This document shows, piece after piece, positions 27,300 through 37,015 of a stretch of DNA of 64,000 bases. This stretch comes from Aeromonas bestiarum (lineage in GTDB: Bacteria; Pseudomonadota; Gammaproteobacteria; Enterobacterales; Aeromonadaceae). The notes under the pieces were generated by a model that saw nothing but the letters and a program-made list of their open reading frames with translations, searched no databases and was not told the origin of the DNA. The DNA lies in assembly GCF_000819745.1 (NCBI RefSeq), contig NZ_CDDA01000015.1:423653-487652 (forward strand). The letters run 5' to 3'. Both the position numbers and the translations under genes were made by a program. The stretch's first letter is position 1; each line of letters opens with the position of its first letter.

Positions 27300-27319
27300 T
27301 CGGCAACGAAGGTTCCTGT

Positions 27320-27355
27320 AAAGAGGCCACCCAATCGGGTGGCCTCTTTGTTTTT
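27320..27355 (+). terminator. Rho-independent terminator of rplY
   Basis: A 13 bp stem (27320-27332 with 27337-27349, core GAGGCCACCC) with a four-base loop runs into TTTGTTTTT. Confidence 0.92.
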
Positions 27356-27492
27356 ACGGCGTTTTTTCCCGATAAAAATAAAATACTCAAATAGTACGGT
27401 TAGTCTTTACTTGTAGGCATGATTGACAGCAGGACACCCGTTGTGGTGCTCTGGCATATATAAAGTATTCGAACAAGTCTACATACGGGGTG

Positions 27493-30400
27493 ATGTTGAC
27501 CGTGATGAAGGGAATCATACGGGGATATTTCCTGCTGTTCTCACCCATTCTTGTGCTGGTTTTGGTGGGTGGGTATCTGCTGGGTGACGCACTGATCGAG
27601 CGCGAGCTCTACCGTGTACGTAGCGATGAGAGCACCTTCCTGACGCTCGCCAGCGGTCGTCTCGACGACGAGCTGGCGGTGCCGCTGCGCCATGTGCGTA
27701 GCATGTCTGAAGAGCCCATCCTGCTCGAGGCGGCGGGTCGCGACGAGCGTGACAACATTGCCGCCCAGTTCACCGTTCTGATGAACCGCAATCCCGACTA
27801 TGCCCAGGTGCGTTGGCTGGCGCCGGATGGCATGGAGCTGGTGCGCTTCAATCGTCAAGGCCAGCATCTGCAGCGTGTGGCTGACGACCAGCTGCAAAAC
27901 AAAAAGGATCGTTACTATTTCCGCGATGCCATGGCGCTGCCCTGGGAGCGGATCTACGTCTCGCCGCTCGATCTCAACGTCGAGCAGGGGGTGATCGATC
28001 GCCCCTTCAATCCCATGATCCGTATCGCCAAGCGCCTGCGCCTGGGGGATCGCGATCTGGGCTTGCTGCTTATCAACGTACAGGCCGGCCGTATGCTCAA
28101 GGTATTCGCCAACAGCAGTGGCAAGGCCGCCGATCACACCATGCTGCTCAATCAGGATGGCTATTGGCTGCGCAGCCCGGATCCGGCACAAGAGTGGGGC
28201 TTCATGCTCGAGCGTCCGGACCTCACCTTGAAGCTGTTTTCTCCCCAGGCCTGGCAGGCATTCTTGGGTGCTTCGAGCGGCCAGGTTGAGCTAGCCGACG
28301 GCCTGTGGAGCTGGACCACGCTGTACCCGGCACTGAATCACGATCAGCTGGTCTGGAAGGCTGCCTCCATGGTGCCACGCAGCGAGCTGCTGGCCATTCG
28401 CACTCACATCTGGGGGATCATCTCGGTCACCTGCGCCATCTTGCTGTTGCTGTTCGGTGCCGGAGTGGCCTCGCTGGTGCTCAGCCGGCATCGGGAGCAG
28501 CTGGCGCAGCAGGAGGCGGCCAGGCTGGCGCGGGTCAAAGGGGATTTCATCGCCAACATGAGCCACGAGATCCGTACTCCCATGAACGCCATCATGGGGT
28601 TGGCCTACCTGCTCGAACAAGGGGGGCTCGACGATGGCCAGCGCGCCCTGGTGCGCAAGATCCATCAGGCCGGGCAGGCTCTGCTCGGGATCATCAACGA
28701 CATCCTCGATTTCTCCAAGATTGAATCGGGCCGGCTCGAGCTTGAGCAGGTGCCATTCAGCCTGGAAGAGGTGCTCGATCATGTGGCGGCCATCATGTCC
28801 ACCTGCGTTGGCAACAAGCACCTCGAGCTGGTAGTGAGCAGTGCCCCCGAGCAGGCCGCCCATCTGGTTGGAGACGCCCTGCGCCTCGAGCAGGTATTGC
28901 TCAACTTGACCGGCAACGCCATCAAGTTCACCGAGCGCGGGGAGGTGGAGGTCAAGGTCGAGCTGGAAGCCGAACAAGACGGCATGGCCACCTTGCTGTT
29001 TCGGGTGCGCGATACCGGGATCGGCATTCCGCCCGAGCAGCAGGCAAACATATTCAATGCCTTCTCCCAGGCCGACTCCTCCACCAGCCGCCGTTTTGGG
29101 GGAACCGGGCTTGGCCTGACCATCAGTCGCCGCCTGGTGAGCCTGATGGGGGGCGACATCGGCGTCACCAGCGAACTGGGCAAGGGGAGCGAGTTCTGGT
29201 TCCGCGTCCGGCTGGAGCAGGTAGAGCAGCCTGAGGCCTTCCACGAGCGGCTGCAGCACGTCTCGCTGCTGATCGCCGACGACAACCAGGTGACCCGCGA
29301 TACCCTGTCGATGACGGTGGGCTCCCTCGGCTGGCAGTCACGGGTGGTGGAGTCAGGCGAGCAGGCCTTGCACCATCTGCTGCGTCAGGGGGAGCGTTTC
29401 GACGTGATCCTGCTCGACTGGATCATGCCGGGCATGGACGGGCTCGAGACCTGCGTGGCCATTCGCCGTGCCTTCGAGCTGCAGGAGCGCTCGCCCATCA
29501 TCATCATGGCGACTGCCTATTCCCAGGAAGAGTTGATGCGCAGCCCCGGCTCGGAGCAGGTCGATCTGGTGCTGCACAAGCCGGTCACAGGTTCCAGCCT
29601 CTACAACGCGGTGGCGCGCCTCATCCACGAGAAGCGCGAGCATGTGGATCTGCTGAAGAGCGGTCAGCGCCGTCTGCGCCTGCCTGGCGTTCATATACTG
29701 CTGGTCGATGACAGCGACATCAACCTGGAGGTGGCAACCCGCTTGCTGCAGCGGGAGGGGGCCGAGGTGATCACCGCCATCGACGGGGAGCGGGCCCTGG
29801 CCTGTCTTGCCGACCCGGCGCAGCGTATCGATCTGGTACTCATGGACGTACAGATGCCGGTGATGGATGGTTACGAGGCGACCCGTCGCCTGCGCCAGCT
29901 GCAGGGACGCAAGGAAACGCCCGTGCTGGCACTCACCGCCGGGGTGTTCAAGGATCAACGCGAGGCGGCGCTGGCCTGCGGCATGAACGATTTCATCGCC
30001 AAGCCGCTCGACGTGGAACAGCTCATCGCGACCCTGCTGCGTTACCTGCCCGACAGTGTGGTGCCGCTCACGATCAGCGACGCGCCGGCGGCCCTGGAGC
30101 CGGTGGCCGGCATTGATATCGATACCGGACTTCGCAACTGGGGTGAGGCCTCTGTCTATCTCAAATACCTGCGCCGATTCCGCGATGACTACATGACGGT
30201 CGGTACCGTGCTGCCGGACTACATAGCCCAGCACGAGACTGATGCCGCCGCGAGCCTGACGCACAAGCTCAAGGGGGTGGCGGGCAGCCTGTCGCTCACC
30301 GATGTGGCGCGCATCAGTGCAGAACTGAATGAGGCCATCGAGCAGGGAGGGGACACCAGCCAGCTCATGGCCCCCTTCCTTGAGGCGCTGGAACGGGCGC

Positions 30401-30675
30401 AACAGGCCATCGACATCTATGCCGGGCGCGAGCCGGGGGCTGTCAACTCCCCGCTGGCTCAGGGTGAGGCGCAGGAGGTGTGTCTGCACGCTCTGCGTGA
30501 GGCCCTGATGAGCGAGGATCTGGAACTGATTGAACCTGCGCTGGGCCAGGCCAAGAGTTACTTGCCTTCTGAGCTGGTGAGCGAGATCAGTGCGGCCCTG
30601 GAGCTGTTCGACATCCAGCTCGCGACCTGCAAGCTGGAGGGGTATCTGGAAAATCGGGAGGCACCTGGATCATGA
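27493..30675 (+). CDS. Hybrid sensor histidine kinase with two receivers and HPt
   Basis: This kinase of about 1060 residues has a first membrane helix near residues 10-30, a periplasmic sensor of the Cache type to about 300, and a second helix (IISVTCAILLLLFGAGVASL). Next come a HisKA domain with the phospho-acceptor H358 (SHEIRTP), a HATPase domain with GGTGLGLTIS, receiver 1 (D642 in LLDWIMPGMDG), receiver 2 (D785 in LMDVQMPVMDG) and an HPt domain with H924 (THKLKG). This is a BarA/ArcB-like phosphorelay. The ATG of the following HD-GYP regulator overlaps its stop. The start is uncertain between GTG 27490 and ATG 27505. Confidence 0.9.
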   Translation: MLTVMKGIIRGYFLLFSPILVLVLVGGYLLGDALIERELYRVRSDESTFLTLASGRLDDELAVPLRHVRSMSEEPILLEAAGRDERDNIAAQFTVLMNRNPDYAQVRWLAPDGMELVRFNRQGQHLQRVADDQLQNKKDRYYFRDAMALPWERIYVSPLDLNVEQGVIDRPFNPMIRIAKRLRLGDRDLGLLLINVQAGRMLKVFANSSGKAADHTMLLNQDGYWLRSPDPAQEWGFMLERPDLTLKLFSPQAWQAFLGASSGQVELADGLWSWTTLYPALNHDQLVWKAASMVPRSELLAIRTHIWGIISVTCAILLLLFGAGVASLVLSRHREQLAQQEAARLARVKGDFIANMSHEIRTPMNAIMGLAYLLEQGGLDDGQRALVRKIHQAGQALLGIINDILDFSKIESGRLELEQVPFSLEEVLDHVAAIMSTCVGNKHLELVVSSAPEQAAHLVGDALRLEQVLLNLTGNAIKFTERGEVEVKVELEAEQDGMATLLFRVRDTGIGIPPEQQANIFNAFSQADSSTSRRFGGTGLGLTISRRLVSLMGGDIGVTSELGKGSEFWFRVRLEQVEQPEAFHERLQHVSLLIADDNQVTRDTLSMTVGSLGWQSRVVESGEQALHHLLRQGERFDVILLDWIMPGMDGLETCVAIRRAFELQERSPIIIMATAYSQEELMRSPGSEQVDLVLHKPVTGSSLYNAVARLIHEKREHVDLLKSGQRRLRLPGVHILLVDDSDINLEVATRLLQREGAEVITAIDGERALACLADPAQRIDLVLMDVQMPVMDGYEATRRLRQLQGRKETPVLALTAGVFKDQREAALACGMNDFIAKPLDVEQLIATLLRYLPDSVVPLTISDAPAALEPVAGIDIDTGLRNWGEASVYLKYLRRFRDDYMTVGTVLPDYIAQHETDAAASLTHKLKGVAGSLSLTDVARISAELNEAIEQGGDTSQLMAPFLEALERAQQAIDIYAGREPGAVNSPLAQGEAQEVCLHALREALMSEDLELIEPALGQAKSYLPSELVSEISAALELFDIQLATCKLEGYLENREAPGS

Positions 30676-31673
30676 ATCGACCGCGAGTGTTGATCATCGA
30701 CGACGAGCCGAGCAACCTCGGGCTGCTGCGGCAAATCCTCAAGGAGGAGTACAGCCTCTTTTTCGCCAAGGGAGGCGAGGAGGGGCTGGCCGCCGTGGAG
30801 CGCCACGAGCCCGCCCTGATCCTGCTTGATGTGCGCATGCCTGACATGGATGGCTACGAGGTGTGTCGCCGGCTCAAGGCCGATCCGGCCCACGCCGGGA
30901 TCCCGGTGCTGTTTATCACGGCGAGCGACAACGCAGACAGCGAGAGCCAGGGGTTCGAGGCGGGCGGGGTGGATTACATTTACAAGCCGGTCTGCCCAAG
31001 CACGGTGCGCGCCCGGGTGCGCAACCACCTCTCTCTGGTACGCCTCGATCAGCTCGAGCGCAGCTACCGCACCGCCATCGTGATGTTGAGCGAGGCGGGT
31101 CACTACAACGACACCGATACCGGGGTACATATCTGGCGCATGGCCGCCTATGCCCGAGCCCTGGCCGATGCGGCGGGCTGGAGTTCGGAGCAGTCGGAGC
31201 TGCTGGAGCTAGCGGCCCCCATGCACGACATGGGCAAGATCGGGATCCCCGACTACATCCTCAAGAAGCCCGGCCCCCTCACCGAAGAGGAGTGGGCCAT
31301 CATGCGCACCCATCCGCGCATCGGTTACGAAATCTTGAAACGCTCCGACGGGCTCATCTTCCGCATGGCGGCGGAGATTGCCCTGCATCACCACGAGAAG
31401 TGGGACGGCTCGGGTTACCCCGCAGGAGAAACCGGCGAAGGGATCCCCGAGGCGTCGCGGATCGTGGCCATCGCCGATGTGTTTGACGCCCTGAGCGTGC
31501 GTCGCCCTTACAAGGATCCCTGGCCTCTGGAGCAGGTGCTGGCCACTATGCGTGACGGTGCTGGCCAGCACTTTGATCCCCGGCTGTTCGCATGTTTTCT
31601 CGAGATCATGCCGGAGATCTTGCGCCTCAAGGCCCAGTGGGACACCCGTGAGGAGCGGGGGATCACCAGATAG
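30672..31673 (+). CDS. Response regulator with HD-GYP domain, probable c-di-GMP phosphodiesterase
   Basis: The 333-residue protein has an N-terminal receiver (phospho-acceptor D53 in LLDVRMPDMDG, K105) and a C-terminal HD-GYP domain: HD at 185-186 in PMHDMGKIGIPD, HHHEKWDGSGYP at 239-250. All expected metal ligands and the GYP motif appear intact, so it should hydrolyse cyclic-di-GMP (inference from the family). Its ATG overlaps the TGA of the hybrid kinase (ATGA, 30672-30675), so the two are translated together and probably form one signalling pair. The 3' end overlaps the convergent gloC gene by 11 bp. Confidence 0.9.
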   Translation: MNRPRVLIIDDEPSNLGLLRQILKEEYSLFFAKGGEEGLAAVERHEPALILLDVRMPDMDGYEVCRRLKADPAHAGIPVLFITASDNADSESQGFEAGGVDYIYKPVCPSTVRARVRNHLSLVRLDQLERSYRTAIVMLSEAGHYNDTDTGVHIWRMAAYARALADAAGWSSEQSELLELAAPMHDMGKIGIPDYILKKPGPLTEEEWAIMRTHPRIGYEILKRSDGLIFRMAAEIALHHHEKWDGSGYPAGETGEGIPEASRIVAIADVFDALSVRRPYKDPWPLEQVLATMRDGAGQHFDPRLFACFLEIMPEILRLKAQWDTREERGITR

Positions 31674-32307
31674 GTTGCGTCAGGTAGGGATTGCTTGCCT
31701 TCTCGCGGCCGAAGGTGGAACTGGGGCCGTGGCCCGGGATGAAGACGATCTCGTCCCCCAGCGGCAGCAGGGTCTCGGTGATCGACCTAATCAAGGTGGC
31801 GTGATCGCCGCGCGGAAAGTCGGTGCGGCCAATGCTGCCTGCAAAGAGTACATCGCCGACCCAGGCGAGCCGCTCGCTCTGGCTGAGCAGGATGACATGG
31901 CCCGGAGTGTGGCCCGGGCAGAAATGGACCTCCAGCTCGCAGTTGCCCACTTTCACCTTGTCACCCTGGGCTAGCCACTGGTCGGGGGCGAAGGCGGGGG
32001 TATGGGTAAAGCCGAACATCTGGCTCTGCTGGGGCAGCATGTCGAGCCAGAAGGCATCCTCCTTGTGGGGCCCCGTGATGGTCACGCCGGTCTTTTCACG
32101 CAGCTCGGCGGCCGCGCCCACGTGATCCAGATGACCGTGGGTCAGCAGGATATGGGTCAGGGTCAGTCCGCGCTTGGCGATGGCGGCCAGCAGCTTGTCC
32201 GCTTCGCCACCTGGGTCGATCAGCGCCGCCTGATGGGTTTCGCCACACCAGATGAGAGAGCAGTTCTGGGCGAACTGGGTGACCGGGATCACCTCGAATT
32301 TCAACAT
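31663..32307 (-). CDS. gloC: Type II glyoxalase, metallo-beta-lactamase fold
   Basis: The 214-residue protein has the metal-binding motif THGHLDHVG near residue 55 and a later CPGHTPGHV and GDVLF, as in E. coli YcbL/GloC, a hydroxyacylglutathione hydrolase. It would release D-lactate and glutathione from S-lactoylglutathione. Identity to YcbL is visible through most of the length (VIPVTQFAQNCSLIWC, FPRGDH, FIPGHGPSSTFG). ATG at 32307 has AGAGGA upstream. It starts 31 bp after selU and shares its direction with selU and selD, so it is probably in that operon, though no selenium role is implied by the sequence. Confidence 0.9.
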   Translation of the reverse strand: MLKFEVIPVTQFAQNCSLIWCGETHQAALIDPGGEADKLLAAIAKRGLTLTHILLTHGHLDHVGAAAELREKTGVTITGPHKEDAFWLDMLPQQSQMFGFTHTPAFAPDQWLAQGDKVKVGNCELEVHFCPGHTPGHVILLSQSERLAWVGDVLFAGSIGRTDFPRGDHATLIRSITETLLPLGDEIVFIPGHGPSSTFGREKASNPYLTQPIW

Positions 32308-32338
32308 ATGGGGTCCTCTTGTTGGAAAGGCGACGGGC

Positions 32339-33454
32339 TCAGCCCTGTTGCGCTCTGGCGTGCTGCTCGGTGAAGTAGTCGAGACAGGCCTGTTTGTCAC
32401 CCCGGAACACGATGCGCTCACGCTTGTTGCCAAGCTGATAGAGATACATGGGGTCGTAGTAGCGGGTCAGCAGCAGGGTGATCCAGGCCAGATGCAGCTC
32501 GGTCGCGCCACTGCTGGCCTGCTCGGTGAGGGCCGTCTGCATCAGCGCATCCAGCTCGCGGTGAGCCTGATCGCCGAGGCGGCGCTTGAGGCGAGCCAGC
32601 GCATCGGTCAGGTAGGCGGCAAACAGCGGCCAGCCCGCTTCAGCGCCGAACATGGCCTGATAACGCAGCCAGAGATCGTGCACATAGTCCTGGCGGATCT
32701 GTTCGGCCCGCTCGCTCTGCGGCACATCCACTACCACCAGCGGGGCCTCGCACATGGCATCGAACAGGGTGTTCGGCAGGCAGCAGCGACCGATGAGCCG
32801 GCTCTCGTCCTCTACCACGAAGGCCTGTTCGCCCTTGTGGCGGCGCTTGAGCAGCTCGATGGCCATGTTGTTTTCAAAGTTGATGTTGCCGGGCTGGCCG
32901 CCGGGCAACTGGCCAAAGGAGGAGCCCCTGTGGCGGGCATGGCCTTCCAGATCGAGCGCCTGGGTCACATGGCCCAGCATATGGGTCTTGCCGGAGCCTG
33001 TCATGCCGGTCAGCACGGTCCAGTGGCACTCGGCAGAGGCCTTGTCCTGGGTGTCGATGAGGAAGCGACGGAGCTCCTTGTAGCCACCGGCGACGCGGGG
33101 ACGAGTGACCCCGGCCTCATGCAGCCACAGTTGTACGGTTTGCGAGCGCAGGCCGCCGCGAAAGCAGTAGAGCAGGGCGTCGGGCTGCTGGCGCAACTGC
33201 GCCAGCCAGCCTTCGAGGCGTTCGGCCCGCACGGCGCCCCCCACCAGCTTGTGACCCAGTTCGATGGCGGCCGCCTGACCCTGCTTCTTGAAGCAGGTCC
33301 CGACCTGGGCCCGCTCATCGTCTGTCATCAAGGGCAGATTGGTCGAGCAGGGGAAGGCCCCCTCCTTGAACTCGATGGGCGCACGCAAGTCGATGAGCGG
33401 GACATCGTCCAGAAAAATCCGGGCCAGATCCGTGGCCAGTGGCAGTTGGCTCAT
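32339..33454 (-). CDS. selU: tRNA 2-selenouridine synthase
   Basis: SelU replaces the sulfur of 2-thiouridine at the wobble position of tRNA-Glu, -Gln and -Lys with selenium from selenophosphate, through a geranylated intermediate. The rhodanese domain holds the catalytic cysteine C97 ([10 protein letters not shown]), the same position as in E. coli, and a P-loop GMTGSGKT is at 150-157. Length is 371 (E. coli 364). GGAGG lies seven bases before ATG 33454; the start is 28 bp after selD. Selenophosphate supply and use are therefore in one operon. Confidence 0.95.
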   Translation of the reverse strand: MSQLPLATDLARIFLDDVPLIDLRAPIEFKEGAFPCSTNLPLMTDDERAQVGTCFKKQGQAAAIELGHKLVGGAVRAERLEGWLAQLRQQPDALLYCFRGGLRSQTVQLWLHEAGVTRPRVAGGYKELRRFLIDTQDKASAECHWTVLTGMTGSGKTHMLGHVTQALDLEGHARHRGSSFGQLPGGQPGNINFENNMAIELLKRRHKGEQAFVVEDESRLIGRCCLPNTLFDAMCEAPLVVVDVPQSERAEQIRQDYVHDLWLRYQAMFGAEAGWPLFAAYLTDALARLKRRLGDQAHRELDALMQTALTEQASSGATELHLAWITLLLTRYYDPMYLYQLGNKRERIVFRGDKQACLDYFTEQHARAQQG

Positions 33455-33482
33455 AGCATGGCCTCCGCAAGCAGCCGCTGAC

Positions 33483-34520
33483 TCATTGGACAACCTCGAT
33501 AAACTGATCACCGGTACGCGCCTTCAGCTGGCCGACGGGGGAGAGGGTCAGCCCCGCTTGCGTCGCGATGGCAAGGAGCTCGGCTTCGCTTTCTTTACCG
33601 ACGGCTACCAGCAGGCCGCCGCTGGTCTGCGGGTCGCACATGATGTTGCGGGTACGATCGTCCATGGCATCGAGCTTGTGGCCATAGGAGTCAAAATTGC
33701 GCAGGGTACCGCCCGGTACGCAGCCCTCGCTCAGGTAGTAATCCACCTCGTCGAGCAGCGGCAGCGCCTTGAAATCGAGGGTGGCGCACACCCCTGATCC
33801 TTCGCACATCTCCAGCAGGTGGCCCGCCAGACCAAATCCGGTCACATCCGTCATGGCGTGCACGCCCGGCAGTTCGGCAAAGCGCTGGCCAATCTTGTTG
33901 AGGGCGCACATGGCGTTGGGGGCCAGCTGCTCGTGCTCTGGCTTGAGCTTGCCCTTCTTCTGGGCCGTGGTGAGTATGCCGATGCCAAGGGGCTTGGTCA
34001 GATAGAGGATGTCGCCCACCTGGGCGGTGTCGTTCTGCTTGATGGCATCGAGCGGCACTATGCCGGTCACCGCGAGGCCGAAGATGGGCTCGGGGGCGTC
34101 TATGCTGTGGCCGCCGGCGAGCGAGATGCCCGCTTCATGGCATACCTGACGGCCGCCGTCGATCACCTGCTGCGCAATCTCGGGAGCGAGCGTGTTGATG
34201 GGCCAGCCGAGGATGGCGATGGCGACGATGGGCTTGCCGCCCATTGCGTAGATGTCGCTGATGGCGTTGGTGGCGGCGATGCGACCGAAGGTGAAGGGGT
34301 CATCGACGATGGGCATGAAGAAGTCGGTGGTGGAGACGATACCCTGACCGTTGCCGATATCGACCACGGCCGCGTCATCCTTGCTGCTGTTGCCGACCAC
34401 CAGGGTCGGGTCGTCAAAGCCCGGGATCTGGCTCTTGAGAATGGTGTCGAGCACCTTGGGAGAAATTTTGCAGCCGCAGCCAGCGCCGTGGCTGTATTGG
34501 GTCAGACGAATGGAAGACAT
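33483..34520 (-). CDS. selD: Selenide, water dikinase
   Basis: SelD makes selenophosphate from selenide and ATP, for both selenocysteine and 2-selenouridine synthesis. The active-site loop GAGCGCK places the catalytic cysteine at C15 and the lysine at K18, corresponding to C17 and K20 of E. coli; it is a Cys form, not a selenocysteine form. AIR-synthase type ATP-binding segments ([20 protein letters not shown]) are intact. ATG at 34520 has AAGGGG five bases upstream. It is the first gene of the selD-selU-gloC unit. Confidence 0.96.
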   Translation of the reverse strand: MSSIRLTQYSHGAGCGCKISPKVLDTILKSQIPGFDDPTLVVGNSSKDDAAVVDIGNGQGIVSTTDFFMPIVDDPFTFGRIAATNAISDIYAMGGKPIVAIAILGWPINTLAPEIAQQVIDGGRQVCHEAGISLAGGHSIDAPEPIFGLAVTGIVPLDAIKQNDTAQVGDILYLTKPLGIGILTTAQKKGKLKPEHEQLAPNAMCALNKIGQRFAELPGVHAMTDVTGFGLAGHLLEMCEGSGVCATLDFKALPLLDEVDYYLSEGCVPGGTLRNFDSYGHKLDAMDDRTRNIMCDPQTSGGLLVAVGKESEAELLAIATQAGLTLSPVGQLKARTGDQFIEVVQ

Positions 34521-34920
34521 ACTTACCCCTTATGCAGAGGCTCTGTGGAGCCGTCTTGGTCAATGGGCGGTCATCCGTCGCCTTGTAGACAGGCAGACAA
34601 GATACCGCAAAAAATGGGTGGCCTCGGTGCCAACAGGGGCAACGATTTCAGGCAGCCATGGGAAGGCCGCCAAGCCGGACGGGGGAGGAGGGGCGACATG
34701 GTGCGCCAGAGCAGCCCCGCCAAGGGCCACAGGACGGGCCATTATGCCACAAATGCCCTCTCTGGTTCGAACTGGAATTCACACAAAGCGCAGGGGATTG
34801 GCGGGAAAAATGAGAGAGGGGATAGCCTTCGCCATACGCTGGCGGTGAGGCATATCCCCCTGTGTTGTCCCGATGAGGCCGAGCCTGTCTCACTTCGGGG
34901 CCATGTTTGGGTGGAGAACC
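34521..34920. other. Intergenic region between selD and acyltransferase genes
   Basis: This 400 bp segment holds the selD upstream region and a branched inverted repeat at 34818-34859. Open frames here lack ribosome-binding sites and convincing codon use. No tRNA or other RNA gene is recognisable. Confidence 0.55.
34818..34859. repeat. Compound imperfect palindrome
   Basis: GGGGATA and GCC (34818-34827) pair with GGC and TATCCCC (34849-34851, 34853-34859, one bulged A), and an inner stem CGCCA/TGGCG (34830-34834, 34840-34844) sits within. On the minus strand TTTTT comes 7-11 bases after it, 60 bp downstream of the acyltransferase stop, so it may serve as that gene's terminator. Confidence 0.45.
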
Positions 34921-36105
34921 TTACCCGGCTTGCTCCATCACCGGCTGGCGAGCCTTGCCCCAGCGACGCAGGCGCCGTTGCAGCGGTCGCTCCAGCAGGT
35001 TGTAGCTAAGGGCCGAGAGGCCGATCAGCACCGCCAGCATCAACAGGGTCGCTACTACCCCCAGCAGCGGGTGGGTCTGGGCATACCACCAGTCGGTGAG
35101 CCCCGGCGCCAGATAGTGAATCATTTCGCACCCGGTGAGCAGCACCAGCGCGTGCAGCAGGTAGATGGAGTAGGAGAGATCCCCCAGCCAGTTGGTGACG
35201 CGGTTGTCCAGCAGGCGCAGCAGCGGGCTCTGGCGATCGCTCTGGCAGGCGGCAATCCAGATCAGCAGCACGTAGGAACTGATGAGCAGCAGGGTCAGCT
35301 GCGGCGTCATGGTGAACTGCATCAGCGCGAAGGGCAGCACAAAGGCGATCAAGATCGGCAGATCCCGTTGCATCATGGGCAAGTGTCGCGCGGCCTTGAC
35401 CCTGGGCAGCAGCCAGAGGCCGAGCACGAATTCACTCACCCCGCGTCCCACCGCCAGCGCGCCGCTGGTGACATCCAGCGTGCCGCGACTGTGCACGATA
35501 AAGGCCAGCGCCGTCAGCGCCAACAGGGGCGCGAGATGGCTCCAGCGACTGCGGGTCACGGCGAGCGGGATAAGCAGCGGGAACAGCAGGTAGCTTATCC
35601 ACTCCACGCTCAGGGACCAGGCGGCGAAGTTCCAGGTCAATCCGTGATCGGTCACTACCTGCAGCAGCAGGAAGGCGCTTGGCAGCGCCTCGGCCGGGGT
35701 GAAGGGGGAGCCGAAGGGAGGCATTCCCTCCCACTCCCACATCTTGAACAGGGGGCCGGCATAGAAGCCCACCCCATGGCGGGCCTTGTAAAGTTCCCAG
35801 CCCACCAGCAGCACCAGGGTCACAAAGTAGAGGGGGTAGACGCGGGTCAGCCGCAGCCAGAGAAAGCGGCCATAGCCCAGGGTGCGGGGCGTGTGGCTGA
35901 AGGCCTCACCGTAGACGTGGGCCAGCACCAGGCCGCTCAAAATAAAGAAGAGATCGACCCAGAGGTAGCCGTTCTCGATGAGTTGGGTGTGACCGGCGAT
36001 CGACTCCATCCACTGGGGAAAGAGCAGCAAGCGGGCATGGAACAACACCACCATCAGGGCAGCGATGCCCCGCAGCGGCGTCAACAGCGGCAATGATTGA
36101 TTCAT
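34921..36105 (-). CDS. Acyltransferase 3 family membrane protein
   Basis: This 394-residue integral membrane protein has about ten helices and the family-3 acyltransferase pattern: LTPLRGIAALMVVLFH near the N-terminus with the conserved arginine and histidine, then VDLFFILSGLVLAHVY, and a C-terminal SYSIYLLHALVL. Members O-acylate surface polysaccharides, peptidoglycan or antibiotics; no glycan gene cluster surrounds it, so the acceptor is unknown. ATG at 36105 has GGGA upstream; the open frame extends 38 codons further without a good start. It is transcribed alone, away from the GST-fold gene. Confidence 0.85.
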   Translation of the reverse strand: MNQSLPLLTPLRGIAALMVVLFHARLLLFPQWMESIAGHTQLIENGYLWVDLFFILSGLVLAHVYGEAFSHTPRTLGYGRFLWLRLTRVYPLYFVTLVLLVGWELYKARHGVGFYAGPLFKMWEWEGMPPFGSPFTPAEALPSAFLLLQVVTDHGLTWNFAAWSLSVEWISYLLFPLLIPLAVTRSRWSHLAPLLALTALAFIVHSRGTLDVTSGALAVGRGVSEFVLGLWLLPRVKAARHLPMMQRDLPILIAFVLPFALMQFTMTPQLTLLLISSYVLLIWIAACQSDRQSPLLRLLDNRVTNWLGDLSYSIYLLHALVLLTGCEMIHYLAPGLTDWWYAQTHPLLGVVATLLMLAVLIGLSALSYNLLERPLQRRLRRWGKARQPVMEQAG

Positions 36106-36370
36106 ATCGGGATCCCTTGCGATGTTCAGCTTGGCCTGACATCGATTTTGTTGTTGTGCTGGGGCATCGAGCCTGATGCCCCAGCAGCCTGGACTCATGC
36201 TGGCCACAGGCGGGATCACCCTATCTAAAAGAGAGTCATACGGGTGTGACTTTTGTCATGAATATGCGTTTTTTACGCAAAAACAGCCAGCTGTATGGGG
36301 GCAAGATCAGGGGCAGGCGTGGGGATCTAGACTAGGGGTGTCGTCCATCTGATCGCAAGGAGCACGCCTG

Positions 36371-37015
36371 ATGAAACTCTATGCCCATCCCTTCTCATCC
36401 TACAGCCAGAAGGTGCTGATCGCCCTCTACGAGAATGCCACTCCGTTTGACTATCAGAGTCTTGAAAACCCGGCGGCCAACGCCGAGCTTGCCGTGCTCT
36501 GGCCGCTCAAGCGCTTCCCCGTGCTGCTGGATGACGGGCGCTGCATCCTCGAGAGCAGCACCATAGTCGCGCATCTGCAGGCGCACCATCCGGGCCCCAT
36601 TAGCCTGATCCCGACTGGCGATGCGGGTCTGGAGGTTCACATGCTGGATCGCGTCTTCGACAACTATGTGATGACGCCCATGCAGAAAGTGGTGCTGGAT
36701 GCGCTGCGCCCGCAGGCCGAGCGCGACGGCTATGGCGTGATGGAGGCCCGCGAGCTGCTCGACCAGATATACCCCTGGCTCGATCAGTGGCTCGAAGGGC
36801 GTCACTGGATCGCCGGCGATGGCTTCAGCCTGGCCGATTGCGCCGCCGCCCCCTCGCTCTTCTATGCCGACTGGGCCCATGAGATACCGCACTCCCACAC
36901 CAGACTGCGGGCCTACCGTACTCGCCTGCTGAGCCGGCCCTCTGTGGTGCGCGTGGTGGATGAGGCGCGGCCATTTCGGCATTATTTCCCGCTGGGGGCG
37001 CCGGCCCGTGACTGA
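36371..37015 (+). CDS. Glutathione S-transferase family protein
   Basis: The 214-residue protein has a thioredoxin-like N-terminal domain (MKLYAHPFSSYSQKVLIAL; serine rather than cysteine at the likely active site) with the cis-proline in RFPVLLDDG near residue 55 and the ESSTIVAHL glutathione-binding segment, then an all-helical C-terminal domain from about 90. The substrate is unknown. AAGGAG lies eight bases before the ATG. It is monocistronic and divergent from the acyltransferase gene. Confidence 0.85.
   Translation: MKLYAHPFSSYSQKVLIALYENATPFDYQSLENPAANAELAVLWPLKRFPVLLDDGRCILESSTIVAHLQAHHPGPISLIPTGDAGLEVHMLDRVFDNYVMTPMQKVVLDALRPQAERDGYGVMEARELLDQIYPWLDQWLEGRHWIAGDGFSLADCAAAPSLFYADWAHEIPHSHTRLRAYRTRLLSRPSVVRVVDEARPFRHYFPLGAPARD

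Noticed and set aside
34761-34776. GGTTCGAAC resembling a tRNA T-loop
   Set aside because: Flanking bases do not form a T-stem and no acceptor, D or anticodon arms are present.
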